This document shows, piece by piece, positions 41,162 to 41,365 of a stretch of DNA of 41,365 nucleotides. A program made the position numbers and the translations under genes. This DNA comes from an uncultured Christensenella sp. Lineage in GTDB: Bacteria; Bacillota; Clostridia; Christensenellales; UBA1242. Position 1 is the first letter of the stretch. Each line of letters opens with the position of its first letter. Where the stretch lies: assembly GCA_949293905.1 (NCBI GenBank), contig CASFFG010000015.1, positions 1 through 41,365 on the forward strand. The letters run 5' to 3'. The notes beneath the pieces are model-generated. The model saw nothing but the letters and a program-made list of their open reading frames with translations, was not told where the DNA came from and did not search any database.

Positions 41162-41365
41162 CTAGAATTTATATGAAAATTTTTTTAACTTGTTTACTTT
41201 TTGTAACTTTAATTATCTAGTGGAGAAGAATTTTAACTTTCAGTTTTTGCACTGTACTTATAAATAATATTTCTTAATATAATTAATCAAAAAGTTATTT
41301 TTTATTAAAAAATTTTAAAAATTTAGATAAATTTGGCATTATTTTTAATAAATTTTTAATATTTT

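Overview
The window looks like a piece of chromosome from a low-GC, spore-forming Firmicute of the clostridial type, probably an uncultured gut lineage. This is inferred from very AT-rich intergenic DNA, purine-rich Shine-Dalgarno sites, a CIRCE-controlled hrcA-grpE-dnaK-dnaJ chaperone set, a zinc-ribbon L28 next to the YloU/YloV (Asp23/FakA) pair, a type A RNase P RNA and an intact sigK-like mother-cell sigma factor. Most genes lie on the minus strand and are core housekeeping genes. No CRISPR array, transposase or prophage gene was seen.

Layout. 1-1650: two pairs of tRNAs (Leu and Cys on minus, Val and Gly on plus), then about 700 bp of non-coding DNA packed with hairpins and a 34-bp duplicate of the tRNA-Gly 3' end. 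1660-4620: a small KSCG-repeat protein, fakA-asp23, and divergent rpmB. 4740-13520: a WG-repeat gene, then the heat-shock cluster, read on minus as CIRCE-hrcA-grpE-MBL hydrolase-three paralogous small proteins-dnaK-dnaJ. 13770-19700: a small gene broken by an in-frame TAG, hemW, a two-helix membrane protein, lepA, sigK and rnpB. 19700-24800: a second WG-repeat gene with a coupled 36-codon ORF, a GNAT acetyltransferase, tatD, plsY, an 83-residue orphan and a divergent sigma-70-like factor. 24900-31000: der, feoA-feoB, a lipid kinase and a U32 tRNA-hydroxylation protein. 31100-41160: an orphan with an operator-like palindrome, a cytoplasmic GH10-like protein, trmR-rnj, an M16 peptidase and a marR-ABC transporter operon.

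Most unusual points. (1) GrpE carries an N-terminal cysteine-rich domain of about 100 residues, in which a cysteine recurs every sixth residue eleven times in a row. It resembles a metallothionein grafted onto a nucleotide-exchange factor. (2) The chaperone operon is interrupted by an MBL hydrolase and three tandem paralogs of an unknown family. (3) Six genes (hemW, lepA, plsY, der, the M16 peptidase and marR) have a near-consensus promoter whose -10 box lies only 6-9 bp before the ATG, with no Shine-Dalgarno site; they are predicted to be leaderless. (4) Ends of neighbouring genes are duplicated in intergenic DNA: the tRNA-Gly 3' end, the dnaJ 5' end and the dnaK 3' end. The dnaK copy differs only at synonymous positions.

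Start codons were moved from the longest ORF where a Shine-Dalgarno site or promoter decides it: grpE, hemW, lepA, the second WG gene, the sigma-like factor, the third paralog and trmR. All functional names rest on motif recognition by eye; no database search was possible.
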